From: Acanthosepion esculentum
Taxonomy: Eukaryota > Mollusca > Cephalopoda > Sepiida > Sepiidae
Direction: 5' to 3'
Length of the DNA: 64,000 nt
NCBI GenBank assembly: GCA_964036315.1
Contig: OZ038487.1
Coordinates: 56,651,287-56,715,286 of the forward strand
Shown piece by piece: positions 33,501 through 43,586 of the stretch (the first letter of the stretch is position 1; every line of letters starts with the position of its first letter). The notes under the pieces are model-generated. The model did no database searches and was not told where the DNA came from. It was given only the letters and a program-made list of their open reading frames with translations. The position numbers were made by a program, and so were the translations under genes.

Positions 33501-33854
33501 TAAGATAGACAAACATATGAAGAGACTCAAATGGATATGTGAAAATGGATGAATGAAAAGAGGAAAATAATTTTTATATACGTATCTACTTAGATATATA
33601 AACAGCCAGTTAAAGCAGAGTCAAGAAAAGACAGAAACCGTGTTATTCCCTTAAGGGAGGTCTAGGTTATTTATGCCCATTTTGCCAGGTCTGCAACCAT
33701 CAAAGAATAACTGTATACAATTTGTACTGTACATGTTTATCTCTCTATGTATACAGAAAACTAAATTAATACAAAATATTTCTGAAGTGTATTGAATATT
33801 TTTGGCATTATTTTTACTTTATAAATAGTGGGAAAAAAATAGGTATAAAATAAA
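33501..33854. other. no gene recognised
   Basis: AT-rich, unassigned. Confidence 0.4.
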
Positions 33855-34195
33855 TAAATGACTCCAGGTTTGGATCCAAATTCAAATCCAGGACCTACTT
33901 ACTGCTGTTGGAGAAACTCCTCCCTGATTGACCATGTTTTCAGGGGCGTAGCCATACTCACCCTGCATGGAGGTTATGAATTCAGTGTTGTCCAAGATGG
34001 CTTGCCAACTAAAGATATAGGATTTAGTCTGTCCTGCTATTTACACATAGCTGGAGGGCGGTTGAAGAGATAGATTAGTACCTTTCCAAGGATATTTGCA
34101 TGAAAGTCAATTTAACAAAGTCAAATGGAATTCAAATTCCGCTCTCTAATTCCTCAATCCGAACCACTATCTATTACTCTACTATGTCTCCACAA
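33855..34195 (-). repeat. tRNA-like SINE
   Basis: Minus-strand reading: GTAGAGTAATAGATAGTGG (A-box-like), GCGGAATTTGAATTCCATTT (B-box-like), then body words AAGGTACTAATCTATCTCTT and CCAGCTATGTG shared with the SINEs at 2800, 17590 and 41355. The stretch below 34030 may be its 3' part. Confidence 0.6.
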
Positions 34196-34273
34196 AATAG
34201 ATAGGTAGCCTATATCACTCATGTAATAACCGTTTATTTTCCTTTTAGTAAAACATTTGCATTGATTTCCTAC

Positions 34274-34292
34274 ACATACATATATATATATA

Positions 34293-34332
<40 letters not shown>
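34274..34332. repeat. (TA)n(TG)n microsatellite
   Basis: A short (TA)n followed by about 20 TG units. Confidence 0.95.
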
Positions 34333-34334
<2 letters not shown>

Positions 34335-34599
34335 CTGTAGGCCTCATCACTGAAAACATCTTGCTGTGAGAGAGGTCCTTTACATAAAACATCTGGCACC
34401 CAGCATAAACCTCAACTTATTCAGTAGTGGAAATGGTGTGTTGATAGTTTTTTTTTTAAATATACAAAGACGCCAACTCAAATTCCAGCCACACACAAGT
34501 TGCAAAGGTTGGAATAAATGCTTCAACTATTCAAACACGACAAAAACATCTTAAACAATCGACCATAAAAAGAAATTAATAATACCTAAAAACAAAAAC

Positions 34600-34639
34600 C
34601 CCTTGAAAATGGCTGAAGAAGTGGCCAAAAGTGCTTGGG
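34600..34639 (+). ncRNA. hammerhead-like motif, family 4, degenerate
   Basis: CCC, UUGAAAA, stem II GGCU...GGCC, AAAA in place of GAAA, stem III A-G-UG-C-U, U at the cleavage position, then GGG pairing with CCC. The changed GAAA box suggests an inactive relic. It is followed by the same tail seen after the PLE relic at 52419. Confidence 0.45.
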
Positions 34640-34775
34640 ACAATGGATAATACGGACAATTTTTGCACTCCCTTACTCCCACCAAATGGAAAAAAGTTGG
34701 AAAACTAAATAAAAAATTCATCAAATTTTCCTTGTCTGTTATATTCAACAAAACATGTTTAAAAAAAAAGGTTGC
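34640..34775 (+). repeat. PLE-like tail repeat, copy 1
   Basis: 34690-34770 (AACTAAATAAAAAATT, TTTTCCTTGTCTG, ATATTCAACAAAACATGTTT) is repeated at 35812-35872. Its last words also occur after the PLE relic at 52557-52580 (GTCATATTCAATGAAACTTG). Confidence 0.55.
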
Positions 34776-34889
34776 TGCCCGAACATATATATATAAGAAA
34801 TAAATAGTTTCTTTAGTTGGTATTTTCCCCTGCTATTATAAACTTTATTTTGTGGATACCCATGTTGAGTAGAGGATATATTAATCTTG

Positions 34890-35720
34890 CTAGGCTTTGA
34901 TGCTCTCCACGGCCAAGTGGTCTAAAGTAGTGTTTGTCAACCTTTTCTCTCTTGTGGCCAATTTTTGGGGTCAAAATGATTTCAGGCCCGTATAAGCACA
35001 AATAGAAATTCCACATAACAGGAAATATATTTTATTTACAAAAGCAAAAATGTAGTGGAAAATATAAATATTGGCTAAAATGATTGAAGGAGAAAAAATT
35101 TAAAATCAAATTACATTATCTGTAAATAAAACTGTTTGATAAATTATAAATAACTAATGATAGAAACGTGGATTGACAGTACTGATATAATACAGATAAA
35201 GTAATGCTTTCAAAAACTAAAATAAAATTTTTGTTAATTCATTCTGTCATTATAACTCAATAACTCATGTTAAATGCCTCAAAAATGCTGGTTCCAAATA
35301 AATGAAAAATTAAATTAAATGAACACAAAGTCTTTCTAACCCCACAATAAAAAGTATTTCAAATCAATTTGAAAATATAGTTTATTCTAAGAAAAAAAAA
35401 ACATTGAAAATTTTTCATGAATAATTTATGAATTATTTGCTTTTCAAAATAAAGTAAAACAGTTTGTGTTTTCATAATTTTTCAACAGTGGAAAAAATAG
35501 AATGTCAAAGCACACCAATTTCTTGGGCCAACTGTAGGTCCGTTTTTAAAATTTCTCAGGCCCACTTGTGGGCCGAAGTGCACACATTGCTGATCACCAG
35601 AAAGTATGCTGGGTCAGATGGTGGTTTCTCTTGCAAAGAGGGATGCAGGTTCAAACCCTGCCAGAGAGCACATTTTCACTTTATTTAGTCTCTCATTTGT
35701 GCAAGTCAGTAGAAATAATT
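34890..35720 (+). mobile_element. class II tRNA-type SINE split by a hAT-like insertion
   Basis: The left tRNA half (34891-34931, TGCTCTCCACGGCCAAGTGG) is separated from the right half (35585-35670, GATGCAGGTTCAAACCCTGC then CAGAGAGCA) by about 650 bp. The insert starts TAGTGTTTGTCAACCTTTT, which resembles hAT termini, and ends near GGGCCGAAGTGCACACATTG. Removing the insert would leave a SINE like those at 28430 and 49395. The 8-bp target duplication could not be made out. Confidence 0.45.
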
Positions 35721-35811
35721 CATACAGTTTTAAAAAAAGAAAAAAAACAACAGGATATCTATTCAAACATAGGTACCCACAAAATAACATTTAGTGTAGC
35801 AGAATTTGGGG

Positions 35812-35903
35812 GAAACTAAATAAAAAATTAATTAAATTTTCCTTGTCAGTCATATTCAATAAAACATGTTTTAAAAAAATATATAAATATATATATATAT
35901 ATA
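35812..35903 (+). repeat. PLE-like tail repeat, copy 2, ending in (TA)n
   Basis: Same tail as 34690-34770, here running into (TA)n at 35879-35903. Confidence 0.55.
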
Positions 35904-36029
35904 TCTAAGTATAGGATTGGTGTTGACGGAATGAAAATCCAATAACCAAAACACTATTCTTAAAAGAGTGCTCAATACAGAGTAAAGCAAATATTATTTA
36001 TTCAAAAATTATAACAAACATGTTATAAC

Positions 36030-36080
36030 ATCACTACAAAAATAGTCATTTTGTTTCAACAATTCTGGTGTCTTCAAGGC
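36030..36080 (-). ncRNA. hammerhead-like motif, family 2
   Basis: Minus strand: a core UUGAAGA stretch, GAAA, stem III ACAAAA...UUUUGU, GUA and GUGAU. Stem I pairing is partly lost. Confidence 0.4.
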
Positions 36081-36081
36081 C

Positions 36082-36136
36082 ATCACTTTAGAAGACACTA
36101 GAAGTATTGAAACGAAATGGCTATTTTTGTAGTGAT
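36082..36136 (+). ncRNA. hammerhead-like motif, family 2
   Basis: AUCAC, UUUAGAA (core G5 changed to U), stem II ACACU...GUAUU, GAAA, stem III, GUA, then GUGAU pairing with AUCAC. The core change predicts loss of activity. Confidence 0.4.
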
Positions 36137-36154
36137 ATTATAATTTTTGAATAA

Positions 36155-36185
<31 letters not shown>

Positions 36186-36188
<3 letters not shown>

Positions 36189-37183
36189 AAAAATATTTAT
36201 TTTACACAACAAACATTATTAACTTAATCTTCTTCCTTGTTAACACACTTAATTCAATGGGAAATATTAAAAAATACACCCTACATTATATAAATATTGT
36301 CCAAATACACCCTATATTATATAAATATCATTATACCATATCCACCAATCCAGTTTTTTATTGAAGTAGGTCAAAAGTGAAAAATATTGTCTTGTTTCAT
36401 TCATTCAATTTGAATTGCTCAAATACACCCTACAATATATAAATTAGAAATAATAATGTTCAATAATTATCAAAGGTCAAAGGTTATATCAAACTTATCT
36501 AACAATCAGGTATTACCCCAACATCTGGCTAACTTTAGATGACTGTCCAATCTGTTCATTTGTTTCCCATGTCTCACCAGACATTTTACATATTTCCCAA
36601 ATTCATTCCCCCTGAAAATAAAGGACTTCATTTTTAAATTCTTTTTTCTCTTTTTCTTTGTTTGAGATGAACAAATTTTTGCCTATAGTTCTTAGAAATC
36701 CACATTTTTCTCTCCTTCGCACACATGTAGGCATGTGCATACAGTTATCTAGGCTTGTATAAGTATGGGTATGTTTGGGTGGTTTTCAAAGAATAGGAAT
36801 GTCAATGACAAATACAAGAATGAAGACTGCACATTGTGCAAGGATAATTAATTATGTTTGTATGAAAGAGGTACAAATGTTTACATGATGAACTGAATCA
36901 TACAGGTGTGGGAATATTTGGTGTTATAGGGAAAACTTATTCATTGCAGTGGAGATTTTCCATATCCCCTCAGGTTTTTCCAAGATGATAGAGAGATAGA
37001 CAGATATGAAAGAAAGATAGATTCATTCTTGTGATATATGCAACTAATTTATTGCAAAGCTTCTCATGTCATGAGAAAAGAATTAATTATTATTCTGTGA
37101 ACTTACCTAAGATTTTTTTTATCTGAACTCATTTACTGAGCCATTCATATCCAGAAATTATTCCTTGAGGATGTTGATAGATA
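36186..37183. other. no gene recognised
   Basis: The word AAATACACCCTA recurs at about 36269, 36302 and 36420, a small local repeat. Otherwise unassigned. Confidence 0.45.
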
Positions 37184-37880
37184 GACATGAACAGATAGAG
37201 ACAGATAGATAGATAGACATGAACAGGCTGAGACAGATAGATAGATAGACATGAACAGGCTGAGACAGATAGATAGATAGACATGAACAGGCTGAGACAG
37301 ATAGATAGATAGACATGAACAGGCTGAGACAGATAGATAGATAGACATGAACAGGCTGAGACAAATAGATAGATAGACATGAACAGGCTGAGACAGATAG
37401 ATAGATAGACATGAACTGGCTGAGACAGATAGATAGATAGACATGAACTGGCTGAGACAGATAGATAGATAGACATGAACTGGCTGAGACAGATAGATAG
37501 ATAGATAGACATGAACTGGCTGAGACAGATAGATAGATAGATAGACATGAACTGGCTGAGACAGATAGATAGATAGATAGACATGAACTGGCTGAGACAG
37601 ATAGATAGATAGATAGACATGAACTGGCTGAGACAGATAGATAGATAGACATGAACTGGCTGAGACAGATAGATAGATAGACATGAACTGGCTGAGACAG
37701 ATAGATAGATAGACATGAACTGGCTGAGACAGATAGATAGACATGAACTGGCTGAGACAGATAGATAGATAGACATGAACAGGCTGAGACAGATAGATAG
37801 ATAGACATGAACAGGCTGAGACAGATAGATAGATAGACATGAACTGGCTGAGACAGATAGATAGACATGAACTGAGTGAT
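37184..37880. repeat. 28/32/36-bp minisatellite with internal (GATA)n
   Basis: About 21 units of GACATGAACAGGCTGAGACA plus two to four GATA. Unit length steps by 4 bp as the GATA count changes. There are two subtypes, ACAGGCTGAG (both ends) and ACTGGCTGAG (middle). The long serine/leucine/tyrosine-rich frames on the minus strand are artefacts; all three frames are open. Confidence 0.95.
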
Positions 37881-38054
37881 ACAGATAGAATATTGTATTT
37901 ATTTGAAATACATAGATCTACCAAATGCAACAGGAGAGGAATATGTTCCCTTAAATACATATGCCTTAAAAAAACTTTTGTTCTGGTTTTCATCTGGATT
38001 TGGACTGTAAATAAGATTCATTAATATCTTGTACTTCAAGTAAAAAAGACAGTG
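37881..38054. other. no feature
   Basis: Short unassigned spacer. Confidence 0.4.
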
Positions 38055-38058
38055 AAAC

Positions 38059-38095
<37 letters not shown>

Positions 38096-38197
38096 AAATA
38101 TAGTCTTAAAGTGTGCTATATTTATGGGATAAAGTGCTCAATATCAGAGATAGAGCGTGTGTAAATATAGAAGTGGAAATGGAAGTCAGCACTTAGA

Positions 38198-38235
38198 GGC
38201 GACAGTCTGTTTCCTGTCAGTGCAATCGTCAGGTC
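38198..38235 (-). ncRNA. hammerhead-ribozyme-like motif, family 1
   Basis: Minus strand: exact CUGACGA, stem II arm UUGC..., GAAA, A-C-AGACU-G-U, C, then GCC. The core is complete. Stem I is weak because GAC precedes the core, and stem II is imperfect (GACAG in place of AGCAU). Confidence 0.5.
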
Positions 38236-38274
38236 GCCTGACGATTGCACTAGCATGAAACAGACTGTCGCCTC
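38235..38274 (+). ncRNA. hammerhead-ribozyme-like motif, family 1
   Basis: CUGACGA at 38238-38244, stem II UUGC-ACUA-GCAU, GAAA at 38257-38260, stem III A-C-AGACU-G-U, C at 38269, then GCC. The core is complete. Stem I keeps two pairs (GC with GC). Confidence 0.55.
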
Positions 38275-38330
38275 TAAGTGCTGACTTCCATGTCCACTTT
38301 TATATTTATATATATATATATATATTGAAA

Positions 38331-39459
38331 TATAATTTGGTTTGACCCATCTCCATTTAATTTACAATTAAAAACCACAATCAGCTCAAAATTCTTTGCT
38401 ATAATGAATAAACACTTTTAGGTGAATGGCATATTCTGTAATATTTTAAATAAGAATACTGTAAGAATCTGTCTTCTTTTATATAATATAAATCATTAAG
38501 TTCTACAGGGAGATCGACAGGTTTTTCTCTGGTGATTTTTATTTGATCCTCAGAAAAGCAAACACTTTAAAGTATGGACCACTTTTAATCTTAAGTTTTT
38601 GGTAGACCCCACCACCCAATAATCATTCAATGAAAAAAATAGTTATTTTATTTTTCTGATAGATAAATCTAGGAATTGTATCACAGAAATAGTTATTGTA
38701 TAAACTTTATTTTGAAATAAAACCAATTTATTGGAAATAAACTTGTATTTAACAACTAAATTCTATGGAACATTTATGTACACTATTAAAATGACTCAAT
38801 TCTCTACATACAATGTGTGAAAGCATGTTCAATACCCTGTCCTCGTCAGCCGCCAACCAGGGGAGGTAACACAGTTTCATTGGCTAAGGTGGTAATGCCA
38901 CCCCTGGTGCCACCAGCAGCTTTTGCCATAGGCAGTTTTGTTGTGAGTATGATTTTATTTAACTTTATTTATTTGGATCATAACTAGATCCAACTCAATG
39001 CCTGTTAAGCTCATAATAAACCATTTTAAAATATGTGAGTAATTAATGAATTAAAAAAAGTGAAGATTAGATCCCTGTGGTTGATACTGCTGAATAAGCT
39101 AATACTGTTAAGCTTTTCTTTATATATAATCCTTATATAATTTACATATGAAATTAATTTTATTTTTTAATAATTTTATATTAATATTAATATTTTATTA
39201 ACATTTAAAATTAATTATTAATTTATTATTTATATAATAAATTATAATCTTCACATAATTTTTCTTTATATATCCATCTCAGTTTTTATTCACCTTTTAC
39301 AATCAAAACATCCAACAGAGTAAAACAGACACTAACTTACATCACTTGATTTCATTTTATGCTAGTTTTATAGTTGTTTTTCTATTTTTTGTATTTTAAT
39401 ATGGCATAGATTACTGTAGAAATTCCAATTCTAACAACCGTTCCAAAGTGAATTTGTTC
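38331..39459. other. no gene recognised
   Basis: AT-rich, with near-pure AT around 39120-39250. It may be the interior of a hAT-like element whose right end is at 39460-39570. Confidence 0.35.
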
Positions 39460-39572
39460 TATGAACCACTAAAATATTACCGTGGACCCACAATTCGCTA
39501 TTTTTTGTGGACCTACGGTATTGTCACATGAACCCCTCCCAGGGTTCATATGGACCCCGGTTGAGAACACTA
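39460..39572 (-). mobile_element. hAT-like terminal region
   Basis: Read from the right, TAGTGTTCTCAACCGGGGTC resembles the left end at 34930 (TAGTGTTTGTCAACC). The hairpin CCCTCCCAGGG and GGACC/GGTCC words are typical of subterminal hAT regions. The other end was not located with certainty. Confidence 0.35.
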
Positions 39573-40541
39573 GCTTAAAGGATAACCATTGGTATTTGTT
39601 GAGTAACTTTAGTTCATTACATTACCTTAGTTTTATCAATTTATCTAATTGCAATTGTCTTAAACAAGCTATATTTTGTCTCATTTATGTTACAATTAAG
39701 ACATACATTTTTTATTTTTAAAATTACTTAATATGCTTCAACCAGTTCCAGTGACAGCTTAAAAAAAAGAAAGAAAGAAAGAAAAGAAATATATAAAAAA
39801 ATTTCAATGAATTCTCTGACAAGATATCAAAGAGGCAAAATGTTATGGAAATGCTGACTCACCGAAAATTTCATTCATAGAGATAAAAAAAAAAATACAA
39901 GAAGAAAGAGGAACGTGAGGAAGGTAGAAAGAAAGCAAAATCAAAAAGGAAGTGAAGAAAGAATGAGAGAAGAAAAAAGCAAAAATAAGGCTGGAAAAAA
40001 TAAATCTATATTGAAATGAAGGAACGTCCAAATAGAATGAAAGGGGGGAAGGGGGAATGCATAAGGAATGCTTGGCAAATGACAGACCAATGAAGGAATC
40101 GAAGTTTCCATAGTTTATTAGCCCTGTGATTTTTGTAGGCATCCATTAAGAATCTAAAATATACACAATTCATAAGAGAGAGGAAAAACACACATTCATG
40201 TATGGATCTTCTTTTATGTCCCGTATCATTTCAGGACGTGTGTGATCATGGTTGTAAATATCATTTTGGCCATACCATGATTTGGGTATAGGAATGGTTT
40301 CCCTGATAAAAAAAAAAGAGTGGACATAGAGGTTCGATTCCTGTAGATAGACATTTTTCTTTTGTAGGACTTCTTGATCTAGGCCGGTTGATATTAATTT
40401 TATTGCTTTCAAAAAAAAAAAAAAAGATAAACGAAATGATAGCCACATGACTTTTTCTTCAGCCATAGAATTTACCCCAACATTATTAACGCACATATAA
40501 CAGTCAACACACGTGCCGACACCAGCAGCGACTAGAAATTT
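39573..40541. other. no gene recognised; purine-rich stretch
   Basis: 39760-40020 is a purine-rich top strand (AAGAAAGAAAG, GAGGAAG). Nothing coding is supported. Confidence 0.45.
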
Positions 40542-40542
40542 G

Positions 40543-40576
<34 letters not shown>

Positions 40577-40604
40577 ACACACACACACATATATATATAT
40601 ATAT
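40542..40604. repeat. (CA)n(TA)n microsatellite
   Basis: About 22 CA units with one interruption, followed by (TA)n. Confidence 0.95.
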
Positions 40605-40714
40605 TATGAAATGGACAAAGTCCGACAATTATTTAAAGACATTTTTATGTTTAACATTCTTTTTATAGATACAAGTATTTAAGTAAACGCTCTGTTTATA
40701 ATAAACAGTATTAA

Positions 40715-40850
40715 ATAACATTTACCGGCCTGAATGTCCGAGAAATTTTCATAGAAAATATTCGTCCTCCGACAGGATTCGAACCTGTATCCTATATGGA
40801 ACCGTCATATAGCCTGACGTGCCTTAACCGATTCGGCCACTGGGGATCGT
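40715..40850 (-). repeat. tRNA-derived SINE with well-kept class II tRNA head
   Basis: The minus strand reads CAGTGGCCGAATCGGTTAAG (A box), a possible anticodon stem-loop CGTCA-GGCTATA-TGACG, a long variable region, B box CAGGTTCGAATCCTGTCGG, then the tail TTCAGGCCGGTAAATGTTAT. It has the layout of a Leu/Ser-type tRNA. U33 is replaced by G, and the SINE tail follows directly, so it is a SINE rather than a tRNA gene. Confidence 0.75.
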
Positions 40851-40984
40851 TCGGTTGGCAAGGTCGAATTTACTGCTTATAAACTTCAATCTTCCATGAA
40901 TCTCTCACGTACTTTCACAACTGCTCATGGCGTATCAAATGTAAACAAATGACGTCACACATTATGAATTTCATAAAAATGTCA

Positions 40985-41011
40985 TATATATATATATATA
41001 TATATATATTG
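40985..41011. repeat. (TA)n microsatellite
   Basis: About 13 TA units. Confidence 0.95.
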
Positions 41012-41276
41012 ATGCATGTTTCATTGACAAGTTTTGTCTATTTATTTTAAGCAAATTCCTTTCATATCGCCTGAGAAGCTTTATACACACACACACACTT
41101 CCCATTTTCCTTCAGCTACCATCTTCAAGAATTAAAACACATGGACAATACCAGATAGACAAAAAAACGACTAGAACGAAAAAACACTAACACCACAAGA
41201 AAAACACATGCGATCTAGCTGACGAATGAAAAACAAAGACAGATTTCAAATGTACGGAAACATAACTCATTTACCA

Positions 41277-41330
41277 AAATCTTTGATGAAGCTTAAATAA
41301 AAGCGAAACATTAAATTTACAAACGTTTCC
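41277..41330 (+). ncRNA. weak hammerhead-like core
   Basis: CUUUGAUGA, stem II GCUU-AAAUA-AAGC, GAAAC, and a GUUUCC further on. The core and stem II are good, but stem I pairing is unconvincing. Confidence 0.3.
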
Positions 41331-41354
41331 TATTTATTCCTTATTCTATCATAT

Positions 41355-41600
41355 AGGTACGGTGGAGTAATGGATAGCAGCTTGGACTGAGGAATCGGAA
41401 AGGCGAGTTCGAATTCCAGTTGAGTTCATTACATTCGTTTACGTCCTAATACACTTAGGAAAGGCATGAATCCATCTTTTCTCCTGGGCGGTGAACCGTC
41501 TAGAAGGTCAACCCTGAAAAAATCTGCGGAGGGTCATTGAGAGAGCTTGTGCACTAGTTCTCTGTATTCGGGTTTGTGTGGCTGGTTCTGCACAAGCCTT
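41355..41600 (+). repeat. tRNA-like SINE
   Basis: GGTGGAGTAATGGATAGCAG (A box), GGCGAGTTCGAATTCCAGTT (B box), then the body AGGCATGAATCCATCTTTTC and GGCGGTGAACCGTC. This is the clearest full-length copy of the SINE body seen at 2800, 17590, 29860, 33855 and 54540, here without a 5S head. Confidence 0.7.
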
Positions 41601-41693
41601 GACCAATATATCAAATGATGTGTGTGGGTTCTAAGAACTGAGCTGCTGGACTCTAAAACGTTGAAAAACGAAAAACGACGGGTGAGTCCAGCA

Positions 41694-41695
<2 letters not shown>

Positions 41696-41757
<62 letters not shown>

Positions 41758-41758
41758 A
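41696..41758. repeat. (TA)n(TG)n microsatellite
   Basis: About 19 TA units followed by about 11 TG units. Confidence 0.95.
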
Positions 41759-41884
41759 TGAAGGAGATGCTAAAATGTTCTCAGTCAGCCAAAGAAGCCC
41801 TTCCCATCAGAAATCTGATATTTTGTCAGATCTTTGGTAACTGAACCAAGCTGAGAACTTTTCTGGGCCCCTTTATACACACAC

Positions 41885-41941
<57 letters not shown>

Positions 41942-42071
41942 CAATTGTGGGATTGGTATATACGGAGTAAATTCCAATAACCAACAATTATTATTCTTTA
42001 AAGAGTGCTCAATACAGAGTAGAGCAGATATAATTATTTATTTAAATATTATAACATAAATATGTTATAAA

Positions 42072-42126
42072 ATCACTACAAAAATAGCCATTTTGTTTCA
42101 ACACTCCCGGTGTCTTATCAAGTGAT
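42072..42126 (-). ncRNA. hammerhead-ribozyme-like motif, family 2
   Basis: Identical in sequence to the plus-strand motif at 42189-42243; see that entry for pairing. Confidence 0.65.
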
Positions 42127-42188
42127 GATGTTGAATGTCGAATAAATAGTTTTAACTTTTTAAAACCATTTATTCGACATTCAACATC

Positions 42189-42243
42189 ATCACTTGATAA
42201 GACACCGGGAGTGTTGAAACAAAATGGCTATTTTTGTAGTGAT
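42189..42243 (+). ncRNA. hammerhead-ribozyme-like motif, family 2, all three helices
   Basis: Stem I AUCAC (42189-42193) pairs with GUGAU (42239-42243), five pairs. The core is UUGAUAA (42194-42200). Stem II is G-ACAC-CGGGA-GUGU-U. GAAA is at 42216-42219. Stem III ACAAAA pairs with UUUUGU, and the cleavage step is UA (GUA, 42236-42238). The only departure from the CUGANGA consensus is C3 to U with G8 to A, which would keep the 3-8 pair as U-A. Type I topology. Confidence 0.65.
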
Positions 42244-42248
42244 TTTAT

Positions 42249-42286
<38 letters not shown>

Positions 42287-42299
42287 TATAGTTCAATAA

Positions 42300-42302
42300 A
42301 AT

Positions 42303-42351
<49 letters not shown>
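42300..42351. repeat. (TA)n(GA)n microsatellite
   Basis: About 15 TA units followed by about eight GA units. Confidence 0.95.
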
Positions 42352-42399
42352 CTATAGTATAAAAATGCAGCATACTGACATTTCGACATATTGGGCCTT

Positions 42400-42860
42400 T
42401 TAACAAACAAACAGTTACTGCTGCTGTCACTATTAGCAACCTCGTAATGACCAATGAAGGTAGCATCATCATTGACATTCCTATCACTTCCGTTATAGGA
42501 TCAATCATGAAACTAAGTCACCCACAGTTTCAATACCACCACCACTGTTACCGACTCGATCATTTTCATGGTAGTGGCCAATATTATATCTATCACTATT
42601 TGCCCCCAGCATAATCTTGTCACTACCATTACTACATATACCGTGCCACAACCAGCTTCCCTAACACCATATCTCTATTGATTATGACATTTCTATTGCC
42701 ATCATCATAATCATCACTATAACACAGCCATTATCAACTTTACTCTTTAAACTCTTTATTCACGAGCATAGGAACAGCAGTGTCACTGGCATAACCAAGA
42801 CGACCCCCATCACAATTACACCAGTCTCCATCATCACCAACACATAAAACGAATATCTTT
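42400..42860. repeat. degenerate (CAY)n cryptic trinucleotide tract
   Basis: The top strand is strongly enriched in CAT, CAC and ATC triplets (CATCATCATTGAC, ACCACCACCACTG, CATCATCATAATCATCAC) across about 450 bp without a strict period. It is probably an old decayed trinucleotide repeat. Confidence 0.5.
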
Positions 42861-43329
42861 TTCATTTGATGAGACATTGTTAACATTAAGCTTTCTCATA
42901 TCTCTGCGCTAATCAAAAGTATCCCTTGTCATGGCTCGCTTTTTTCTTTTTCTTTCTTTAATAATTATCGGCATTATCAGGGACGATGCATACTACCCCC
43001 GACCGAGTGGGGTCCAAGCTTGATTGGGAGTCCTGGGCAGCGCTTTGTGGTCCTTGCTATTTTATCAACATTTGCTTACAAATCTACCTACAATTATATA
43101 CGTTACAAATTAAACTAAGCGCAACTGACTATTAAAGAATGAAAAATCTTTGTGCATTTTGATGTCATTCTTTTTTTCCTTTTTTTTTTTAACTTTTTAA
43201 CAAGAAAAATCTCAAATTGATGTTAAAAATTGCCACAAAACATTGATTTATTTAAGAAGAAATGATCTATTTATGACATGTGCCTAATTTGTATTCAGAT
43301 ACATTGTACTTATTTTCAATTTTTCTAAT
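42861..43329. other. no gene recognised
   Basis: Unassigned. Confidence 0.4.
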
Positions 43330-43497
43330 TGAATTGTTCATCTATATTGCATATGATCCATTATTATACATAATTAGGTTACAATAAAATTTGTATTTTA
43401 CAGGAATACTACCTTATGAAAATTGAGATGATGTAGTAGAGTGGGAAACTCCTGTATCATAGATTCGGTGTGCCACCCACCAGAACCTTGCACTGGC

Positions 43498-43528
43498 TGG
43501 CTGTGTGTGTGTCTCTCTCTCTCTCTCT

Positions 43529-43586
<58 letters not shown>

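Larger units (their letters stand above)
35904..36185. mobile_element. hammerhead-bearing palindromic unit, family 2, copy at 36.0 kb
   Basis: A leader (GTATAGGATTGGTGTTGACGG, TCCAATAACCA, GTGCTCAATACAG) is followed by an inverted pair of hammerhead blocks meeting near 36081. (TA)n lies on both sides (35879-35903 and 36161-36185). The two halves are more diverged than at 42.1 kb. Confidence 0.65.
38055..38330. mobile_element. hammerhead-bearing palindrome, family 1, copy at 38.2 kb
   Basis: A leader (AAGTGTGCTATATTTATG, GCTCAATATCAGAGA) is followed by an inverted repeat with arms 38171-38232 and 38238-38299 (about 58 of 62 bases match) around a 5-bp centre. (TA)n lies on both sides. Each arm carries one hammerhead motif, so both strands can encode one. 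Confidence 0.75.
41888..42285. mobile_element. hammerhead-bearing palindrome, family 2, best copy
   Basis: A leader at 41941-42061 (GTGGGATTGGTATATACGG, TTCCAATAACCA, GTGCTCAATACAG) is followed by a near-perfect inverted repeat, arms 42062-42154 and 42159-42252, with one clear mismatch in about 93 bp. (TA)n of 50 bp and 30 bp lies outside. Each arm holds a complete hammerhead fold. Confidence 0.8.

Noticed and set aside
37129..37993. Long open frames of 215-282 codons rich in S, L, Y and C
   Set aside because: They are translations of the 28/32/36-bp minisatellite; all three frames are open and no real protein signal is present.
40767..40850. Functional tRNA gene with CTA anticodon
   Set aside because: U33 is missing, the acceptor stem does not close well, and the SINE tail follows.
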